A DNA stretch of 64,000 bases from Streptomyces sp. 840.1 (GTDB taxonomy: Bacteria; Actinomycetota; Actinomycetes; Streptomycetales; Streptomycetaceae). Numbering within the stretch: the stretch's first letter is position 1; every line of letters starts with the position of its first letter. The stretch lies in the NCBI RefSeq assembly GCF_003751445.1, contig NZ_RJUU01000001.1, positions 2,175,001 to 2,239,000 on the forward strand, in the 5' to 3' direction. The notes beneath the pieces are model-generated. The model did no database searches. It worked only from the letters and a program-made list of their open reading frames with translations, and was not told the origin of the DNA. The translations under genes and the position numbers were made by a program. This document shows, in pieces, positions 8,059-16,056 of the stretch.

Positions 8059-9082
8059 CGCTACCGCTCCCCTTCTGCTGTACGGACCCGGCGGCCACGG
8101 GCGCGTGCTGTGCCGCGGCCTGCGCTGCCGGTGCCTCTTCGGTACGGAAGACCTCGGCGATGTGGTGGCGGCGCTGTTCCATCCGGACGAGGCCGAGGCC
8201 CAGGCCGGCGACGCTGTCGCGGACGATGTCGTACGTCTCCTCGCCGGTCGCCTCGATCAGCAGGATGTGGCCCGCCCCGGGCAGCCCTTCCGCGTCCAGC
8301 CCGTCGAGGCCGACCAGCTTGATACCCGTCGCCGTGAGGGCCCGGCGCAGCGCGTCGGTGCCGTCGGGGTGGGTGTCGCTGTCGGTGACCTCGACCGCGA
8401 GGGTCGTGGTGGTCTGGGTGAAGTCGCTGGTGGAGCTGGAACGCAACAGCGCTCCGCCGTCGATGACGACGACGTGGTCGCAGGTGCGCTCGAGTTCGCC
8501 CAGCAGGTGCGAGGTGACCAGGACCGAGATGCCGAAGTCGGTGTGCACTCGCCGGATCAGGGCGAGCATCTCGTCGCGGCCGACCGGGTCCAGCCCGTTG
8601 GTCGGTTCGTCGAGGAGGACCAGCTGCGGGTCGTGGACCAGCGCCTGGGCCAGTTTCACCCGCTGCTTCATGCCGGTCGAGTAGCCGCCGATGGGGCGGT
8701 AGCGCTCCTCGTACAGGCCGACGTGGCGCAGAGTGTCCGCGGTGCGCTCCCGGGCGGCGGTCGGCGGGAGGCCGGACATTCGCGCCATGTGCACGACGAA
8801 CTCGGTGGCCGAGACGTCGGGCGGCAGGCAGTCGTGTTCGGGCATGTAGCCGACCCGTTCCCGGATGGCGGCGCCGCTGGTCGAGACGTCGAGCCCGAGC
8901 ACCGCGGCCCGGCCCTCGGTGGCGGGAGACAGACCCAGCAGGATCTTGATCAACGTGGACTTGCCGGCTCCGTTGGCGCCCACCAGCCCGGTCACGCCGG
9001 GGCCGATGTCCAAGGAGAGCCGGTCAAGCGCGGTCACCCGTGGGAACCGCTTGCTCAGGCTTTCGGTCGCAATGACAGTCAC
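8048..9082 (-). CDS. ABC transporter ATP-binding protein, first gene of operon
   Basis: 344 aa from the GTG at 9082 (VTVIATESLSKRF), preferred over the ATG at 9109 because family members begin just before this strand. Walker A is GANGAGKST, signature YSTGM, Walker B LVLLDEP, switch His in TSHLLGELE. The last 40 residues are Ala/Gln-rich and low in complexity. It heads a four-gene operon of two ATPase/permease pairs, which could form one heterodimeric exporter or two related ones. Confidence 0.87.
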   Translation of the reverse strand: MTVIATESLSKRFPRVTALDRLSLDIGPGVTGLVGANGAGKSTLIKILLGLSPATEGRAAVLGLDVSTSGAAIRERVGYMPEHDCLPPDVSATEFVVHMARMSGLPPTAARERTADTLRHVGLYEERYRPIGGYSTGMKQRVKLAQALVHDPQLVLLDEPTNGLDPVGRDEMLALIRRVHTDFGISVLVTSHLLGELERTCDHVVVIDGGALLRSSSTSDFTQTTTTLAVEVTDSDTHPDGTDALRRALTATGIKLVGLDGLDAEGLPGAGHILLIEATGEETYDIVRDSVAGLGLGLVRMEQRRHHIAEVFRTEEAPAAQAAAQHAPVAAGSVQQKGSGSDEH

Positions 9083-9270
9083 GTAAGCGACGTTAGTGGC
9101 GCGGGCCACAACGGTCGTCAGACCTGGCGGCTGGTTTCCCCTCAGACTCCAGATGTACAGACCCGTAGGGGGACCCCAGGAAGGAGGAGGCCGGCGGTCC
9201 GGTTTCCGGTTGCCGCTCCGGGTGGTGTGCGGCCACCGCGTACTGCGCGGTCTCGGGATGGTGCGCGGGG

Positions 9271-9279
9271 TTGTCCACA
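9271..9279. promoter_or_regulatory. Perfect DnaA box in the ABC/M24 divergent gap
   Basis: TTGTCCACA, the form preferred in Streptomyces, lies alone in the 295-bp gap 9083-9377 between the divergent ABC and M24 operons. It is about 100 bp upstream of the M24 start. Nothing else in this gap is clear enough to name. Confidence 0.55.
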
Positions 9280-9377
9280 GGTCCGGCGGACCTCTTGACG
9301 TAGCCGCCGGACATTGTCACATTCATCAGTGTCACGTTACGGGCACGTACCGCACACGGCAGGGAACGGACGGTGGC

Positions 9378-10229
9378 ATGGGTACGCGAGTGAACAGCCA
9401 ACTGACCCCGGAGCTTCGTGGGTTCAGAGAGGTGCAGCGTCTCGCGTCCGCCTGCGCGGAAGCGGTCGCAGCCCGCCTGCGGCCGGGGGTGACCGAGCGG
9501 GAAGCGGCCCGGATGCAGCGCGAGTGGCTGACCTCGCGCGGGGTGCGGGACTGGTTCCACCTGCCCTTCGCCTGGTTCGGGGACCGCACGGCGTTCACCG
9601 GATTCAAGGTGCCGCTGCAGTTCTTCCCGACCGACCGGCGGCTGGAGCCGGGGATGCCGTTCATCCTCGACATGGCGCCTGTGTACAAGGGGTTCACCGC
9701 GGACATCGGCTATTCGGGCTGCCTGGGGCTGAACCCGCTGCACGACAGGCTCCTTGCCGACCTGGAGGCCCACCGCGACCTGATCCTGCGCGAGGTGCGC
9801 GAGCGGCGCCCGCTGCGCGAGATATACGAGGACGTCGACCGCCTGATGATCAGGCAGGGTTACGCCAACCGGCACCGCGCGTATCCGTTCGGCGTGATCG
9901 CCCACAAGGTCGACCGCGTCACCGAACGCCGTTGGTCGCCCCGCGTGTTCGGGTTCGGCAGCCAGTCGCTCAAGGGGCTGTTGAACGATGCGGTCCACGG
10001 GCACCGGGACGGCTGGTCGCCGCTGTGGAGTCCGTACCGCTTCTCCGACCATCCCCCTCAGCCGGGGCTGTGGGCGGTGGAACCCCATATCGGATTCCGG
10101 GGTACCGGCGCGAAGTTCGAGGAGATCCTGGTCGTCACCGACTCACGGGACCCCGAGCAGAGCGCCTTCTGGCTGGACGACGATCTGCCGCACGTGCGGC
10201 GCTGGGCCGAGGAGAGGGTGGCGGCATGA
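9378..10229 (+). CDS. M24-family metallopeptidase (Xaa-Pro aminopeptidase-like)
   Basis: 283 aa, no signal peptide, probably cytoplasmic. The pita-bread fold is shown by Asp98 in FILDMAP and Asp109 in FTADIGYSG, a His in FGVIAHKVDR, and Glu residues in EPHIGF and FEEILVVTD; these are the five usual metal ligands. It lacks the N-terminal creatinase domain of full-length aminopeptidase P. The ATG at 9378 was chosen; the longer frame upstream is intergenic. Its stop overlaps the next start as ATGA. Whether it cleaves peptides or a C-N bond in a small molecule is not clear. Confidence 0.8.
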   Translation: MGTRVNSQLTPELRGFREVQRLASACAEAVAARLRPGVTEREAARMQREWLTSRGVRDWFHLPFAWFGDRTAFTGFKVPLQFFPTDRRLEPGMPFILDMAPVYKGFTADIGYSGCLGLNPLHDRLLADLEAHRDLILREVRERRPLREIYEDVDRLMIRQGYANRHRAYPFGVIAHKVDRVTERRWSPRVFGFGSQSLKGLLNDAVHGHRDGWSPLWSPYRFSDHPPQPGLWAVEPHIGFRGTGAKFEEILVVTDSRDPEQSAFWLDDDLPHVRRWAEERVAA

Positions 10230-12007
10230 GTCTGCTGGATCTGCCGGGGGCGCGCGAGCGCCGGGTGGCCACGGGCGGTATCGAGCTGTGCGTCGTCGAG
10301 CTGGGTGAGGCGACGCGTCCGACGATCGTGCTCGTGCACGGCTATCCGGACAGCAAGGAGGTCTGGACGCAGGTCGCCCGGCAACTGGCCGAGCGGTGGC
10401 ACGTCGTGCTGTACGACGTGCGCGGCCACGGCAGCTCGACGGCGCCCGTCCCGCTGCGCGGCGGCTTCACCCTGGAGAAGCTGACCGACGATTTCCTGGC
10501 CGTCGTCGACGCGGTGAGCCCGGACCGTCCGGTGCACCTGGTCGGGCACGACTGGGGCTCGGTCCAGGCATGGGAGTTCGCGACGGTCAGCCGTACCGAG
10601 GGCCGGATCGCCTCCTTCACCTCGATGTCCGGCCCCTCCCTCGACCACTTCGGGCACTGGATCAAGCAGCGGATGGCCCGGCCCACTCCGCGCCGGGTCG
10701 GCCAGCTGCTGGGCCAGGGCGCCAAGTCCTGGTACGTGTACATGCTGCATACGCCGGTCCTGCCGGAGCTCGCCTGGCGCGGGCCGCTCGGCAAGCGGTG
10801 GCCCGGCATCCTGGAACGGCTGGAGAAGGTGCCGCCGGGCGACTACCCGACGGCGTCCCTGCCCGAGGACGCGGCGCACGGGGCCTGGCTCTACCGCGAC
10901 AACGTCCGGACCCGGCTGCGCAGGCCCCGCACCGACGCCTACGCACACGTGCCGGTCCAGCTGATCACACCGACGGGCGACATCTTCCTTTCGGAGCAGC
11001 TCTACGACGGACTCGATTCCTGGGTGCCGCAGTTGACCCGTCGCTCGCTGCCGGCCAAGCACTGGGTGCCGCGCACCAGGCCGGACCAGCTGGCCTCCTG
11101 GATCAATGAGTTCGCCGCCGCCAACGAATCGGCCGGGCAGGGCGGCGTCCCGGTGCGGGACGCCGCGCCGAAGGGTGCGCACGCGGACCGCTTCGGCGGA
11201 CAGCTCGTCCTGGTGACGGGCGCGGCCGGCGGCATCGGGCGGGCCACCGCCTTCGCCTTCGCCGAGGCGGGCGCCCGGGTGGTGGCCGTGGACCGGGACG
11301 CGGAGGGTGCGGCCCGGACCGCGGAGCTGGCCAGGCTGATCGGGGCGCCGGCCGCCTGGGGTGAGACGGTCGACGTCAGTGACGAGGCGGCCATGGAGAA
11401 GCTGGCCGAGAAGGTCGCCAGCGAGTACGGGATCGTCGACGTGCTGGTCAACAACGCCGGGATCGGGCTGTCCGGTTCGTTCCTGGACACGACCGTCGAG
11501 GACTGGAAGCAGGTCCTCGACGTCAACCTCTGGGGTGTCATCCACGGCTGCCGCCTCTTCGGCAAGCAGATGGCCGAGCGCGGACAGGGCGGCCATATCG
11601 TCAACACGGCCTCCGCCGCCGCCTATCAGCCCTCGCGCGCCCTCCCGGCGTACAGCACGTCGAAGGCCGCCGTGCTGATGCTCAGCGAATGCCTGCGCGC
11701 CGAGCTGGCCGAGAAGTCGATCGGGGTCAGCGCGGTCTGCCCCGGCATCGTGAACACCAACATCACCGCGACCACCCATTTCGCCGGGACCGACGCGGCG
11801 GAGGAACAGCGGCTGCGGAAGCGGACGAGCAAGCTGTACGGGGTCCGCAACTACCCTCCGGAGAAGGTCGCCGAGGCGGTCCTGCGCGCGGTCGTGCGCA
11901 ACCAGGCCGTCGTCCCGGTGACGCCGGAGTCGCATGCCGCCCGGTTCCTGTCCCGGCTCAGCCCCGGGGCGCTGCGTGGCATCGCCCGGCTGAAGCCGCC
12001 GCTGTGA
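10226..12007 (+). CDS. EphD-like fusion: epoxide hydrolase domain plus short-chain dehydrogenase
   Basis: 593 aa. Residues 1-300 are an alpha/beta hydrolase of epoxide-hydrolase type: oxyanion motif HGYPD, nucleophile Asp109 in HDWG and a catalytic His279 in AKHW. Residues 325-593 are an SDR: TGAAGGIG cofactor motif, NNAG, a catalytic Ser in NTASAAAY, and Tyr476 and Lys480 in YSTSK. The same order occurs in mycobacterial EphD, which acts on mycolic-acid metabolism; Streptomyces has no mycolic acids, so the substrate here must differ. Both active sites look complete. It is translationally coupled to genes on both sides. Confidence 0.87.
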   Translation: MSLLDLPGARERRVATGGIELCVVELGEATRPTIVLVHGYPDSKEVWTQVARQLAERWHVVLYDVRGHGSSTAPVPLRGGFTLEKLTDDFLAVVDAVSPDRPVHLVGHDWGSVQAWEFATVSRTEGRIASFTSMSGPSLDHFGHWIKQRMARPTPRRVGQLLGQGAKSWYVYMLHTPVLPELAWRGPLGKRWPGILERLEKVPPGDYPTASLPEDAAHGAWLYRDNVRTRLRRPRTDAYAHVPVQLITPTGDIFLSEQLYDGLDSWVPQLTRRSLPAKHWVPRTRPDQLASWINEFAAANESAGQGGVPVRDAAPKGAHADRFGGQLVLVTGAAGGIGRATAFAFAEAGARVVAVDRDAEGAARTAELARLIGAPAAWGETVDVSDEAAMEKLAEKVASEYGIVDVLVNNAGIGLSGSFLDTTVEDWKQVLDVNLWGVIHGCRLFGKQMAERGQGGHIVNTASAAAYQPSRALPAYSTSKAAVLMLSECLRAELAEKSIGVSAVCPGIVNTNITATTHFAGTDAAEEQRLRKRTSKLYGVRNYPPEKVAEAVLRAVVRNQAVVPVTPESHAARFLSRLSPGALRGIARLKPPL

Positions 12008-12954
12008 GCGGCCAAGGGCGCTCGTCCGGGCGGGCGGTGGCGGAGTACCGGATCGAGGACCTCGCGCACGCCAGCGGTGCCACGGTCCGCACGATCCGTG
12101 CCTACCAGGACCGGGGGCTGCTGCCGACGCCGGAACGGCGGGGCCGGGCCAATGTGTACCGGGACACCCATCTCGCCCGGCTCCGGCAGATCGCGGACCT
12201 GCTCGACCGCGGCTACACCCTGGCCAGCATCAAGGAGTTGCTGGAGGCCTGGGACACCGGTCGCGGCCTCGGCGGGGTGCTCGGGCTCGTCGCGGAGGTG
12301 CACGGGCCGTGGACCGACGAGCGGGCGGACCGGATCACCCGGTCCGAGCTGGACGCGAGGTTCGGCGGCACCCAGGACGAGCAGGCCGTCGCGGAAGCGG
12401 TGGACCTCGGGGTGCTGGAGCGCATCCCGGGCCGCGAGGACGAGTTCCTGGTGCCGAGCCCCCAGGAGCTTTCGGTGGCGGTGGAGTTGCACGCGGCGGG
12501 CGTTCCGTTGAGCGCGATCTCCGGTCACCTGAGGGAGCTTCGGGGACAGGTCGAGCAGATAGCGTCCCGTTTCCTGGAGTTCACCACGGAGCACGTATTC
12601 GCCCGCTATCTCGGCCATCGGCCGCCGACCGACGCCGACGCGGCAGAGGCCGCGTCGCTGGTACGCAGACTCCGTCCGCTCGCCCAGCAGACGGTGGACG
12701 CCGAACTCGCCCGTGCCATGCGGACGTTCGCCGCGCGCCATCTTGAGCACCATCTCACCGCCGAGGAACCCTCCACCGCGGGTGTCACCGCACATCCGCC
12801 GGCGCCGGTGACTCTGGCGCGCGGGACAATCGCCGCCGTGGAGCGGCTGGTTGGCCGGGAGAACGCCGTCGCCTTCATCACCGCAGCCACCGAACGTGAG
12901 CTACAGGCAAGGACATTGAACGCACTTGCTTCATCTCACCTCAATGCGGACTAA
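12004..12954 (+). CDS. MerR-family transcriptional regulator
   Basis: 316 aa. The N-terminal winged helix is at residues 15-80 (YRIEDLAHASGATVRTIRAY, then GLLPTPERRGRANVY). The C-terminal 230 residues are helical with no cysteine-rich metal site, so a metal sensor is unlikely; a lipid or small-molecule ligand is possible. The GTG start overlaps the EphD-fusion stop (GTGA). As last gene of the M24/EphD operon it probably regulates that operon. Confidence 0.85.
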   Translation: MSGQGRSSGRAVAEYRIEDLAHASGATVRTIRAYQDRGLLPTPERRGRANVYRDTHLARLRQIADLLDRGYTLASIKELLEAWDTGRGLGGVLGLVAEVHGPWTDERADRITRSELDARFGGTQDEQAVAEAVDLGVLERIPGREDEFLVPSPQELSVAVELHAAGVPLSAISGHLRELRGQVEQIASRFLEFTTEHVFARYLGHRPPTDADAAEAASLVRRLRPLAQQTVDAELARAMRTFAARHLEHHLTAEEPSTAGVTAHPPAPVTLARGTIAAVERLVGRENAVAFITAATERELQARTLNALASSHLNAD

Positions 12955-12984
12955 CTTCACCAATTACCCTAAATCTTACGCCAC

Positions 12985-13051
12985 TTGTCCACAGAACCAG
13001 CAAATTACCTGTGGATAACCCGAGTTGGCTGTGGATCAAACCTGTGTACAG
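12985..13051. promoter_or_regulatory. DnaA-box group upstream of kptA
   Basis: Perfect TTGTCCACA (12985-12993) and TGTGGATAA (13010-13018), a one-mismatch TGTGGATCA (13030-13038) and a weak TGTGTACAG (13043-13051) lie within 67 bp of AT-richer sequence between the MerR stop and kptA. Confidence 0.65.
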
Positions 13052-13120
13052 GAATTGCCCCTGTGAATCGCGTACGAAATCCGGATGCGCGGGAGGAGAC
13101 GCCGCGGGCACCCTGGACCG

Positions 13121-13663
13121 ATGGACGAAAGACGCACCGTCAAGGTGTCGAAGTACCTCTCGAAGCACCTGCGGCACCAGCCGGAACGGATCGGCCTCCA
13201 GCTCGACGCACACGGCTGGGTCGCCATCGACGACCTGCTCCGGGCCACGGACCGCCACAACTTCCCGCTCACCCGGGCCGAGCTCGACCAGGTGGTCGCC
13301 TCCAACGACAAGCAGCGATTCGCGGTCGAGGGCGGCCGCATCCGGGCGAGCCAGGGGCACACCGTCGACGTGGACCTGGACCTGCCACCGGCCGAGCCGC
13401 CCGCGTACCTCTATCACGGCACGGTCGGCCGGTTCCTGGACACGATCCGGAGCGAGGGGCTGCGGCCGATGGACCGCACCCACGTGCACCTCTCGCCGGA
13501 CCGTGAGACGGCGACCCGCGTCGGGGCCCGGCGCGGCCGGCCCGTCGTGCTGTCCGTGGACGCCGGCGCGATGCACCGGGCCGGTCACACCTTCTGCGTC
13601 AGCGCCAACGGGGTCTGGCTCACCGCCGGGGTACCCCCGGAGTTCCTGCGCCTGCCCGGCTGA
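13121..13663 (+). CDS. kptA: RNA 2'-phosphotransferase (Tpt1/KptA family)
   Basis: 180 aa, cytoplasmic. In eukaryotes the family removes the splice-junction 2'-phosphate from tRNA, transferring it to NAD+. Signature segments are [17 protein letters not shown] (N-lobe Arg-His), YLYHGT, and [10 protein letters not shown] with a following [13 protein letters not shown] strand; these contain the Arg-His-Arg-Arg type active-site residues. ATG at 13121 fits the family start ([12 protein letters not shown]). Bacteria have no known 2'-phosphate splice junctions, so its role is open. It stands alone between a DnaA-box group and a terminator. Confidence 0.92.
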   Translation: MDERRTVKVSKYLSKHLRHQPERIGLQLDAHGWVAIDDLLRATDRHNFPLTRAELDQVVASNDKQRFAVEGGRIRASQGHTVDVDLDLPPAEPPAYLYHGTVGRFLDTIRSEGLRPMDRTHVHLSPDRETATRVGARRGRPVVLSVDAGAMHRAGHTFCVSANGVWLTAGVPPEFLRLPG

Positions 13664-13664
13664 C

Positions 13665-13691
13665 CCGGGAGCGGGACGGCGACGCTCCCGG
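13665..13691. terminator. Hairpin between convergent kptA and oxidoreductase genes
   Basis: CCGGGAGCG (13665-13673) pairs with CGCTCCCGG (13683-13691) across a 9-nt loop, directly after the kptA stop. It can serve kptA and, read from the other strand, the convergent flavin oxidoreductase. Confidence 0.65.
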
Positions 13692-13743
13692 TGCCCCGGA
13701 GCCGGCCACCCGCGCTCCGGCCGGAGACGAGGGCGTGGCGGGC

Positions 13744-14646
13744 TCAGCCCAGCTGCCGGAGGGCTTCCGTCGCGATGCGCTCGAAGACGCCCTGATCAGC
13801 GGCGAAGTCGGAGTCGGGGATCGGCCAGTGGACCACGATCTCGGTGAAGCCGATCTCGCGGTGCCGGCCCGCGAAGTCCACGAAGGCGTCCACCGAGGCA
13901 AGCATCCCGGAGCGGTCCGGCGTGAACGCGGTGAGCAGGACCTTGTCCAGCTCGGCCGCATCCCGCCCGGCCTCCCCGCACGCCGCCGCGATCCTCGCGA
14001 CCTGCCCGCGCAGCGCCTCGTCCGACTGAGCCGGCGTGCCCTCCTCGTAGAGCTTCGGATCACCCGTGGTCACCCACGCCTGCCCGTACCGAGCGGCGAG
14101 CCCGAGCCCGCGCGGGCCGGTCGCGGCGACGGCGAAGGGCAGCCGGGGCCGCTGCACACAGCCCGGGATGTTCCGCGCCTCGACCGCCGAGTACAGGGAC
14201 CCCTCCTGCGTCACCGCGTCCTCGGTGAGCAGCCGGTCCAGCAGCGGCACGAACTCGCCGAAACGGTCCGCCCGCTCACGCGGCGTCCAAGCCTCCTGCC
14301 CCAGCGCCGTCGCGTCGAAGCCGTTCCCGCCGGCTCCGATCCCCAGCGTGACCCGGCCGCCGGAGATGTCGTCGAGGGAGATCAGCTCCTTCGCGAGCGT
14401 CACCGGATGCCGGAAGTTCGGCGAGGTGACGAGGGTGCCCACCCGGAGGCGGGTGGTAACCGTCGCGGCGGCGGTGAGGGTGGGCAGGGCACCGAACCAG
14501 GGGCCGTCGCGGAAGGTGCGCCACGAGAGGTGGTCGTAGGTGTACGCCGTGTGGAAGCCGAGCTCCTCGGCGCGCTGCCACTTCGCCCGGCCCCCCTCGT
14601 GCCAGCGGTCGACAGGGAGGATCACGGTGCTCAGGCGCAGGCTCAT
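13744..14646 (-). CDS. LLM-class (luciferase-like) F420/FMN-dependent oxidoreductase
   Basis: 300 aa TIM-barrel flavoenzyme. Visible family segments are [53 protein letters not shown] and the [20 protein letters not shown] strand near the C-terminus. In actinomycetes most such proteins use F420 rather than FMN, but the sequence alone does not decide. Convergent with kptA; its upstream side carries the TA-flanked repeat elements. Confidence 0.88.
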   Translation of the reverse strand: MSLRLSTVILPVDRWHEGGRAKWQRAEELGFHTAYTYDHLSWRTFRDGPWFGALPTLTAAATVTTRLRVGTLVTSPNFRHPVTLAKELISLDDISGGRVTLGIGAGGNGFDATALGQEAWTPRERADRFGEFVPLLDRLLTEDAVTQEGSLYSAVEARNIPGCVQRPRLPFAVAATGPRGLGLAARYGQAWVTTGDPKLYEEGTPAQSDEALRGQVARIAAACGEAGRDAAELDKVLLTAFTPDRSGMLASVDAFVDFAGRHREIGFTEIVVHWPIPDSDFAADQGVFERIATEALRQLG

Positions 14647-14693
14647 GACCCGAGCCTACGTGTCGCCGCCTCGGTAGGCCGCGCCGTCACCCC

Positions 14694-14766
14694 TAGGGCC
14701 TGTCTTCAGACTGCCGTCGTCGCCCGAAGGGCCGCCCGGCAGACGGCAGTTTGAAGACAGGCCCTA
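14694..14766. mobile_element. 73-bp TA-flanked inverted-repeat element (MITE-like) no. 1
   Basis: The 25-bp arms at 14694-14718 and 14742-14766 are complementary in 24 of 25 positions (ends TAGGGCCTGTCTTC). The outer TA on both sides (14694-14695, 14765-14766) looks like a target duplication around a 69-bp core. No coding capacity. The TA target and the GGGCCTGTCTTC ends suggest a non-autonomous derivative of a TA-targeting IS (IS630 or IS5/IS427-like), which is inference. As RNA it would also form a long hairpin. Confidence 0.7.
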
Positions 14767-14911
14767 AAGGTTGTTGCACAACGGCGATCACGCCCGGATT
14801 CGGCCATCTCGGGCATGATCAACTGCCCGTTTGTGCACCGTTTTCCACCGGCCTGGGCGGCGACCGCAGGCTGGCCCTGGAGATCGTTCGGGCCTTGTGC
14901 AACAACCTTTA
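14765..14911. mobile_element. 147-bp TA-flanked inverted-repeat element (MITE-like) no. 2
   Basis: TAAAGGTTGTTGCACAA (14765-14781) is repeated in perfect reverse complement at 14895-14911. Outer TA dinucleotides again look like a target duplication, and the left TA is shared with element 1. The 113-bp interior encodes nothing recognisable. The right-hand TTA supplies the TAA stop codon of the minus-strand PEP-mutase-family gene. Its ends differ from those of element 1, so it comes from another element family. Confidence 0.72.
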
Positions 14912-15781
14912 GCCCTGGGCTTCGCCCGTACCCGTCATCCAGCGGTTCACGTCTCCGTAGGGCGGGGCCTGGGCGGCGAATTCGAAGGTCCCGTGGTCGA
15001 GCACCTCACGGGCCGCCCGGACGAATCCCCCCAGCGCCGCCCGGGACAGGGTCGATCCGAGGCTGATCCGGCGCACCCCGCAGTCCGCGAGCGCGGACAC
15101 GTCCAACGCCGGCTGCGGGCCCCCCGCAAGGACGTTGACCGGCCGCCCGACCGAGGCGCACACGGTACGCACGGCCTCGGCCGACGGCAGTCCGGGCGCG
15201 TACAGGACATCGGCGCCCGCCTCCTCGTAGGCCTGCAGCCGACGGATCGTGTCGTCGAGGTCGGGGCGCCCGTAGAGGAAATTCTCGGCGCGTGCGGTGA
15301 GGGTGAACGGAAAGGGCAGGGCCCGCGCCGCCTCCACCGCCGCCGTCACTCGGTCCACCGCCTCCGCGAGCGGACGGACCGGGTCGCCGGGCAGCCCCGT
15401 GGCGTCCTCCACCGAGCCACCCACCAGTCCCGCCTCCGCAGCCGCGCGAATGGTCTCGGCCACCCCCTCCGGATTCTGCGCGAAGCCGCTCTCCAGATCG
15501 GCGGAGACCGGCAGCGGCGTCGCGGCAGCGATCTCCCGGGCGTTCGCGAGCACCGTGTCACGGTCCAGCAGATTGGAGCCGTCCGGCAGGCCGAGGGCCA
15601 CGGCGAGACCGGCACTGGTCGTCGCGAGCGCCGGGAAACCGAGCCCGGCCAGGATCCGGGCAGTGCCCGCGTTCCACGGGTTGGGGATCACGAAGGGGCC
15701 GGGCCCGTTGTGCAGTTCGCGGAACACGGCGCCCCTGGACCGCAGCTCACTCAAAGACAGTCGCACTTTCGCTCTTCCCAT
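14909..15781 (-). CDS. Isocitrate lyase/PEP mutase superfamily protein
   Basis: 290 aa from ATG 15781 (GRAKVRLSLSELRS follows). TIM-barrel enzymes of this group act on 2-oxoacids or phosphonates. Seen: FVIPNPWNAGTARILAGLGF, the SAGLAVALGLPDG loop, DLESGF (metal-binding Asp/Glu), SVEDATG and ARAENFLYG. The KKCGH-type lyase motif of isocitrate lyase is absent, so it is closer to the PEP-mutase/2,3-dimethylmalate lyase-like subgroup. The stop codon lies in the terminal TTA of element 2; before insertion the codon would have been TAG at the same place, so the protein end is unchanged. Confidence 0.85.
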   Translation of the reverse strand: MGRAKVRLSLSELRSRGAVFRELHNGPGPFVIPNPWNAGTARILAGLGFPALATTSAGLAVALGLPDGSNLLDRDTVLANAREIAAATPLPVSADLESGFAQNPEGVAETIRAAAEAGLVGGSVEDATGLPGDPVRPLAEAVDRVTAAVEAARALPFPFTLTARAENFLYGRPDLDDTIRRLQAYEEAGADVLYAPGLPSAEAVRTVCASVGRPVNVLAGGPQPALDVSALADCGVRRISLGSTLSRAALGGFVRAAREVLDHGTFEFAAQAPPYGDVNRWMTGTGEAQG

Positions 15782-16056
15782 CACGTAGTCGGAATCGGGT
15801 ACTCGTACCGCCTCGGCGGGATGTCCGGCCGGTGGCGGCACGCGCGCCGCCACCGAGCGATGAAATCAGCACATCGGCCGGCCGGCGGGCAGGTCCGGAA
15901 AGCGGCTGTGCCGGTGTCCGGCGGACGATCCAGCGGGTGCGCCGCAGGTGACACGCACGGCATATGCCAGCGGAATGTCCTCCTGTTCAGGAGCGTGCGT
16001 ACTCAGATGTGCGCCCCTACGCACGCCCGTGCACCCTGGTACGCGAGAATGGAGCG

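Noticed and set aside
9314..10225. N-terminal extension that would fuse onto the EphD-like protein
   Set aside because: It is the wrong frame of the M24 gene; the ATG at 10226 begins the hydrolase and overlaps the M24 stop.
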